Shown here in pieces: positions 59,725 through 64,000 of a stretch of 64,000 bases of DNA (positions are counted from its first letter, which is position 1; each line of letters opens with the position of its first letter). The stretch is from Hymenobacter plasmatis. Its GTDB lineage: Bacteria; Bacteroidota; Bacteroidia; Cytophagales; Hymenobacteraceae. The position numbers and the translations under genes were made by a program. Below the pieces are notes generated by a model that saw only the letters and a program-made list of their open reading frames with translations, was not told where the DNA came from and ran no database searches. The stretch lies in assembly GCF_020711255.1 (NCBI RefSeq), contig NZ_JAJFAW010000025.1, positions 1-64,000 on the forward strand, written 5' to 3'.

Positions 59725-60359
59725 TGCCGCACCCCATGAAAGCCGATGTCAGCATCGCCCACGTCCTGCCGCCGCCCGGTTCGCACCGGCTGCTGATTAA
59801 GAACATGGTGTGCCCGCAGTGCATCCGGGTGGTGCGCGAGGAGCTGACGGCGCTGGGCCTGACGGTGCACCGCGTGGCCCTGGGCGAAGCCGACGTAAGC
59901 ACGCCCGACGGGGCGGCCCCCGACTGGGCAGCCATCCGGGCCAGCCTGCAGGATGCCGGATTCGAGCTGCTGGAAGACCCCCGCGACCAGCTGGTAGACC
60001 GCATCAAAACCCTGCTGGTGGCCCTGATTCACTACCCGCCGCCCGGCCCGCGCCTGCTCAACTACTCGGCGTACTTGGTGGAACACCTGAGCAAGGACTA
60101 CCACTATCTTTCCCATTTGTTCTCCGCTTCCGAAGGCCTCACCATTGAGAAATTCATCATCCGCCAGAAGGTGGAGCGCGCCAAGGAGCTGATTGGCTAC
60201 GGCGAGCTGCCCATGGCCGAGGTGGCCCAGCAGCTGGGCTACAGCAGCCCGGCGCACCTCTCGCGCCAGTTCCGGCAGGTGACCGGCCTCACCCCCACCG
60301 AGTTTCAGCGGCTGGGACCCGCCAGCCACGCCCGCCGCAGTTTGGACTCGCTGATTTGA
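59724..60359 (+). CDS. AraC-family regulator with N-terminal HMA-like copper-sensing domain
   Basis: The 211-residue protein opens with HRLLIKNMVCPQCIRVVREELTALGLTVHRVALGEADV, an HMA-like domain with Cys30 and Cys33. An AraC double HTH at about 105-200 follows (GELPMAEVAQQLGYSSPAHLSRQFRQVTGLTPTEFQ). The HMA-AraC fusion is a recognised Bacteroidetes layout, and metal sensing through CxxC is the likely trigger. It is coupled to the cupredoxin gene by a TAATG overlap. Its homologue at 47547 lacks the second Cys. Confidence 0.85.
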   Translation: MPHPMKADVSIAHVLPPPGSHRLLIKNMVCPQCIRVVREELTALGLTVHRVALGEADVSTPDGAAPDWAAIRASLQDAGFELLEDPRDQLVDRIKTLLVALIHYPPPGPRLLNYSAYLVEHLSKDYHYLSHLFSASEGLTIEKFIIRQKVERAKELIGYGELPMAEVAQQLGYSSPAHLSRQFRQVTGLTPTEFQRLGPASHARRSLDSLI

Positions 60360-60455
60360 ACTGGAAATTATGTAAGTCGGGGTCTCACTGTTATAAATCC
60401 TGGGAAGAGGCGGTCCGTTTTAGCAATCTAAAAACCATCCTCCCAACTTGATTTT

Positions 60456-61088
60456 ATGAACAAGCTATTTCGCCTTCCCCTGCTGGCCCTGCTGCTGGCT
60501 TCCGTTACGCTCGTTTCCTCGTGCAACAAAGACGATTCTGACAGCCTGAAAGTGCAGGCCCACGACCAGAACACCATGATGACCCTCATGCACGACATGA
60601 TGAAGAAGATGGATGCCATGACGAAAACCCAGGACCCCGACCAGGACTACGCCATGATGATGGTGATGCACCACCAGGGAGCCATTACCATGGCCCAGGA
60701 GGAATTGAAAAATGGCAAGGACACCCAGATGCGGGACCTGGCCACGCGCATCATTGCCGCGCAACAGGCCGAGATTACGCAGTTTAACGCGTTTTTGGCT
60801 GGGCACCGGGTGGAGACGCCACTCGTACCGGCGTTTAACACGCGCCAGATGATGGCCATGGATAAAATGATGCGTGCCAACGACCTGCGCGTTATCACCG
60901 GCAATACTGACCGCGACTTCGCCCAACTGATGCAGGACCACCATCAGAGCGCTATCGAAACTTCGCAGGCCATTCTGGACCTAGGCCGGCACATGGAAAC
61001 CAAGGCTCTGGCCCAGCAAATTATTGATTCCCAAATGATGGAAATAAAGGAGATGCAGGAATGGCTGCTCAAGAATAAGGGCTACTAA
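60456..61088 (+). CDS. Double-DUF305 lipoprotein
   Basis: The 210 residues have a lipoprotein signal (LLASVTLVSSC, Cys23) and two DUF305 modules, with MMVMHHQGAITMAQEE and LMQDHHQSAIETSQAI as the HH sites. Both copies have Met-rich helices ahead. The protein resembles periplasmic copper-linked DUF305 proteins. It lies 96 bp after the regulator and before a good terminator, so it ends the plus-strand copper run. A single-domain relative is at 431. Confidence 0.85.
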   Translation: MNKLFRLPLLALLLASVTLVSSCNKDDSDSLKVQAHDQNTMMTLMHDMMKKMDAMTKTQDPDQDYAMMMVMHHQGAITMAQEELKNGKDTQMRDLATRIIAAQQAEITQFNAFLAGHRVETPLVPAFNTRQMMAMDKMMRANDLRVITGNTDRDFAQLMQDHHQSAIETSQAILDLGRHMETKALAQQIIDSQMMEIKEMQEWLLKNKGY

Positions 61089-61116
61089 GGCCCCGGCGTT
61101 TGCGCTACCTGGCAGA

Positions 61117-61153
61117 AGCAGCGGGCCCCGATGGCCCGCTGCTTTTTGTTTTT
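61117..61153 (+). terminator. Rho-independent terminator
   Basis: AGCAGCGGGCC (61117-61127) pairs with GGCCCGCTGCT (61133-61143), and TTTTTGTTTTT follows. It ends the copA-like run. Confidence 0.85.
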
Positions 61154-61286
61154 CCGGTTTCGCTGCGCCGGCTATATACCCATCCCACGGGCGCTCCGAA
61201 CGGCTGGCCGTGGGAGTTGGCCCCGCTTATTGGCGGCCCCCGGGATTCTGCGCATCTTCGTGATTCCATTTATCCCGTTCCCTTTT

Positions 61287-62534
61287 ATGTCGGCCGCACT
61301 ACCGCCCCTTATCCAGCAATACAAGGCTGATTCCGAGTCTGTTTACAACACCTGGTTCATCAACAACGAGGAGCGCCTGAAGGCCTTCCGCTCCATCCGG
61401 CGCGGGGTGCAGCAGGTGGTCAAGGACATCAAGGCCGGCAGCTTCGGCAACGACTTCAAGGGTACCTCGCTCGAATTCGTGCTCAGCGTTATCAGCGAGC
61501 AAAAGCAGGTGTTCCAGGGCGCGGCCCACCCCTTCTACTGGAAGCCCAAGCTGCGCATTCCCGATATTTACGAGCACGAGGATAACAAGCGGGCCTTTGG
61601 GCAATTTCTGGAAAGCTGCCTGGCCGCCACCACCGAGCAGCAACTGCTCAAGGAAATTGACATTCTCGACCGCCGCAAAATCAAGGGACTGGGGCCGGCC
61701 GTGGCCAGCATCCTCTACTTCCTGCACCCGACCCTGATGCCGCCCTGCAACACGGCCATCGTCAACGGGTTCAACGCCTTGTTCGGGGAGAAAATCAAGC
61801 TCGGCTCCTGGTCGGAGTACCTGCGGATGCGTGACCGGCTGCGCGACCTCAACCAGGAGCACCGCCAGCATCTCAGCCTCGACTACGGCGCGCTGAGCGG
61901 GCTGCTCTTCGACGTGGGCGTGAAAAAGATGATTGCCGGCGACCAGCAGTTTGCCACCGACGAGGACCGCGACAAGTACCAGCAGCAGGCCCAGAAGCGC
62001 CACAAAGAGGTGCAGACCGAGGCCCAGGAAGAAAACCAGCACACCGAGATGCAGCACCACCTGCTGCGCATCGGCAAGGCCTTGGGCTGCGACGTGACCA
62101 CGGCTATCAACGACCGCAACCGCCTCTGCGGCGGGCAGAAGCTCTCGTTTCTCTGCCTCGACCAGCACCCCGAGCTGCCGGTGCCGGCCGATGTGGCCAG
62201 TACCATCCGCCTGATTGACATCGTGTGGTTTGCGCCCGGTACGAGTAGAGTGGTGGCGGCCTTCGAGGTGGAGAAGAGTACCAGCATCTACAGCGGCATC
62301 CTGCGCCTGACGGACCTGGCGTTTTCCATGCCCGAGAACGAAACGGCATTGTACCTGGTCGTGCCTGATGCCCGCGAGAAGGAGGTACAGGCTCAGCTCT
62401 CGCGGCCAGCCATCCGGGCCGCCGGGGCGACTATCCACTACATTCTGTTTTCCGAGCTACGGCAGCATTGCGAGGCGCTGTGCAAGTTTGGGGACTCGCC
62501 TGCGGCCATGCGGAAGATTGCAAGAGGAGTTTAG
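61287..62534 (+). CDS. Helix-hairpin-helix plus nuclease-like domain protein, probable defence gene
   Basis: The 415-residue protein has a DNA-glycosylase-like helix-hairpin-helix stretch (KIKGLGPAVASILYFLHPTLMPPCN, about 131-155). A helical linker rich in Gln/Lys follows (225-260). The C-terminal part has LIDIVWFAPGTSRVVAAFEVEKSTSIYSGILRLTDL (310-345), where Asp311 and Glu327/Glu329-Lys330 fit a PD-(D/E)xK-like nuclease core. I recall relatives annotated as restriction-endonuclease-like, but I cannot name the family. No methylase is adjacent. Neighbours are the copper terminator and the HipBA pair. ATG 61287 is preferred to earlier codons in a hydrophobic stretch. Confidence 0.6.
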   Translation: MSAALPPLIQQYKADSESVYNTWFINNEERLKAFRSIRRGVQQVVKDIKAGSFGNDFKGTSLEFVLSVISEQKQVFQGAAHPFYWKPKLRIPDIYEHEDNKRAFGQFLESCLAATTEQQLLKEIDILDRRKIKGLGPAVASILYFLHPTLMPPCNTAIVNGFNALFGEKIKLGSWSEYLRMRDRLRDLNQEHRQHLSLDYGALSGLLFDVGVKKMIAGDQQFATDEDRDKYQQQAQKRHKEVQTEAQEENQHTEMQHHLLRIGKALGCDVTTAINDRNRLCGGQKLSFLCLDQHPELPVPADVASTIRLIDIVWFAPGTSRVVAAFEVEKSTSIYSGILRLTDLAFSMPENETALYLVVPDAREKEVQAQLSRPAIRAAGATIHYILFSELRQHCEALCKFGDSPAAMRKIARGV

Positions 62535-62577
62535 GGTGCAGGTTTCGCTGCTCAGCACAGCAGGGTCAGGTATTCTG

Positions 62578-62623
62578 TTGCACAAACGCAACAAAGACGT
62601 TATATTTGACCTTCTTTGTTGCG
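62578..62623 (+). promoter_or_regulatory. hipBA promoter and operator
   Basis: TTG (62578-62580) lies 20 bp before TATATTTG (62601-62608), a canonical Bacteroidetes pair. CGCAACAAAG (62587-62596) and CTTTGTTGCG (62614-62623) form a perfect 10-bp inverted repeat around the -7 box, and GTTGC (62577-62581) adds a half-site. HipB-type autorepression is expected. Confidence 0.75.
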
Positions 62624-62633
62624 CCTATACAAC

Positions 62634-62969
62634 ATGAATTGGTACTCTCTTTCCGACTTGGCCATCCTGCGCGAGCTGGGCAGCAGCCTGCGCCAGATTC
62701 GGCTCAACCGCAACCAGTCCCAGCAAGCGGTGGCCGACGCCGCGGGCATTGACCGGGCCACGCTGAGTCAGATTGAGCACGGCCGGCCCACCTCGCTGCT
62801 CACCTTCGTGCAACTGCTGCGCACGTTGGAGCAGCTCGATTTGCTGGATAGCCTGGTGACCAAAGCCGAAATCAGCCCCCTGGCGCTGGCCCGCCTCGCC
62901 AAAAAGCAGCGCCGCAACGCTTCTCCCGCCTCGTCCACTCCTCCCCCACCTCCACCCGCTGAATGGTAG
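62634..62969 (+). CDS. hipB: HipB-like XRE antitoxin
   Basis: The 111-residue protein has an XRE helix-turn-helix at about 12-65 (LGSSLRQIRLNRNQSQQAVADAAGIDRATLSQIEHGRPTSLLTFVQLLRTL). A Pro-rich, disordered tail follows (SSTPPPPPPAEW). It overlaps HipA by seven bases, as is common for hipBA. HipB binds the promoter palindrome and neutralises HipA. ATG 62634 lies 25 bp after the -7 box. Confidence 0.85.
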   Translation: MNWYSLSDLAILRELGSSLRQIRLNRNQSQQAVADAAGIDRATLSQIEHGRPTSLLTFVQLLRTLEQLDLLDSLVTKAEISPLALARLAKKQRRNASPASSTPPPPPPAEW

Positions 62970-64000
62970 ACCTCGCTTTTGTTCGCTTGTGGGGCCAGCC
63001 GGTCGGAGTCGTGCGTTGGGACGCGGCCCGGTCGCTGGCCACGTTTGCCTACGACCCCGGCTTTGTGAAGTCCGGCCTGAACGTGGCGCCACTGCAGATG
63101 CCGCTGACGGCCCGCGCCGACCAGGTATACGCGTTTCCGCGCCTGAACCCCGACACCTACCACGGCCTGCCCGGGCTGCTGGCCGATGCGCTGCCCGACC
63201 GGTTCGGTAATCAGCTTATTGACGCCTGGCTGGCCACGCAGGGCCGCGCCCCCGCCGACTTCTCGCCGGTGGAGCGCCTGTGCTACATCGCCAACCGCGG
63301 CATGGGCGCCCTGGAGTTCGAGCCCCAGGTGGGCAATGTGGCCGCGACGGGAGGCGAATCCCTGGAAGTGGCTGCGCTGGTGGAGCTGGCACAGCAGGTG
63401 GTCGGGCAGCGTGAAGCCTTCCAGGTCAACCTGCGCGACGGGGCAGCTGATGGGTTAGCGGCCCTGCTGGCCGTGGGCACCTCGGCGGGTGGGGCCCGGC
63501 CCAAGGCCATTATTGCCTTCAACGAGGAAAGCGGTGAGGTGCGCTCGGGCCAGGTGAAAGCCCCGTCCGGTTTCGGCTACTGGCTGCTCAAACTCGATGG
63601 CGTGCGCGACCTGGCCCTGGCCGACCCCCAGGACTTTGGCCGGCTGGAATATGCCTATTACCTCATGGCCACCGCCAGCGGCCTGCAGATGAGCGAGTGC
63701 CGCCTCTACGAGGAAGGGCCGCGGGCGCACTTCATGACCCGGCGCTTTGACCGGACCGCGGAGGGGGAGAAAATCCACGCGCAGACCCTGTGCGCGCTGG
63801 CCCACTACGACTACAACCAGCCCGCCTATTCCTACGAGCAGGCCTTCCAGGTCATGCGCGACCTGCGGCTGCCCTACACGGCGGCCGAGCAGTTCTTTCG
63901 GCGAATGGTGTTCAACGTGGTGGCCCGCAACCAGGACGACCACACCAAGAACATCTCGTTTCTGATGGATACGGCGGGTCAGTGGCAGCTGGCGCCAGCC
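62963..64000 (+). CDS. hipA: HipA-family kinase toxin (3' end outside window)
   Basis: The visible 346 residues include the N-terminal Ig-like domain (MVDLAFVRLWGQPVGVVRW...FAYDPGF), YHGLPGLLADALPDRFG, the nucleotide loop SAGGARPKA near 176 and the catalytic NQDDHTKN (Asp325/Asp326, residues 323-330). Family HipA kinases phosphorylate glutamyl-tRNA synthetase or related enzymes and induce dormancy. The usual length is about 430-440 residues, so roughly 90 are missing at the window end. Motifs are intact, so it should be active. Confidence 0.9.
   Translation, partial: MVDLAFVRLWGQPVGVVRWDAARSLATFAYDPGFVKSGLNVAPLQMPLTARADQVYAFPRLNPDTYHGLPGLLADALPDRFGNQLIDAWLATQGRAPADFSPVERLCYIANRGMGALEFEPQVGNVAATGGESLEVAALVELAQQVVGQREAFQVNLRDGAADGLAALLAVGTSAGGARPKAIIAFNEESGEVRSGQVKAPSGFGYWLLKLDGVRDLALADPQDFGRLEYAYYLMATASGLQMSECRLYEEGPRAHFMTRRFDRTAEGEKIHAQTLCALAHYDYNQPAYSYEQAFQVMRDLRLPYTAAEQFFRRMVFNVVARNQDDHTKNISFLMDTAGQWQLAPA

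Overview
The window looks like high-GC DNA of a Bacteroidota bacterium, probably a Hymenobacter-like member of the Cytophagales. The reasons are the TAnnTTTG type promoters, many short lipoproteins and Bacteroidetes-only families (TraE/F/G/J/K/M/N conjugation proteins, DUF6799, HYC_CC_PP, HMA-AraC regulators), and the alanine/proline-rich coding style. The genus is inference. No rRNA, tRNA or CRISPR array was seen.

Left arm (1-13.7 kb). A LytTR regulator tail is followed by a DUF305 protein and a trio made of two YncE-like beta-propeller proteins flanking an internally duplicated lipoprotein. A long minus-strand block follows: DUF202, a metallo-beta-lactamase-fold hydrolase, a TMEM175-like channel, a small peptide resembling the N-terminus of cytochrome oxidase subunit I, two orphan solute-binding proteins, a DsrE-like protein, a TsdA-like diheme cytochrome and a YeiH/PSE putative sulfate exporter. 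A LysR gene upstream on the same strand may control the exporter through two palindromes in front of it. I read this block as a sulfur-anion (thiosulfate/sulfite) handling module.

Scar and small operon (14.7-16.3 kb). Decayed resolvase and Tn3-type transposase pieces precede an ArsR + SRPBCC operon whose promoter lies inside a perfect palindrome.

Conjugative element (16.3-45.7 kb). ParA and a partner gene face a repeat region of about 400 bp (17 copies of CAGAA), then a BfmA/BtgA-like relaxosome protein, a relaxase, a VirD4-type coupling protein and a Fic toxin with a VbhA-like antitoxin. The transfer apparatus (VirB5, TraM, TraN, TraK, TraJ, TraG, TraF, TraE and accessory proteins) reads on the minus strand further right, ending near a large Toprim/DUF3991 protein. 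Between the two halves sits a lower-GC cargo: a three-gene ABC-3C-type defence locus (restriction-endonuclease-like effector, middle component, SMC-like ATPase), an intact tyrosine recombinase, two recombinase fragments and a HEPN-like gene. Whether the whole is an ICE or a plasmid cannot be decided; no replication initiator was recognised.

Copper/silver region (45.8-61.1 kb). On the minus strand lie Met/His-rich proteins, an HMA chaperone, a cysteine-rich four-helix copper-storage protein, an HMA-AraC regulator and a Cus-like efflux operon with two adaptors, TolC and an RND pump encoded as two overlapping halves. Divergently lie a CopA-type ATPase, a cupredoxin, a second HMA-AraC regulator and a double DUF305 lipoprotein.

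Right end (61.3-64 kb). A helix-hairpin-helix/nuclease-like protein is followed by a HipBA toxin-antitoxin pair; HipA is cut by the window end.
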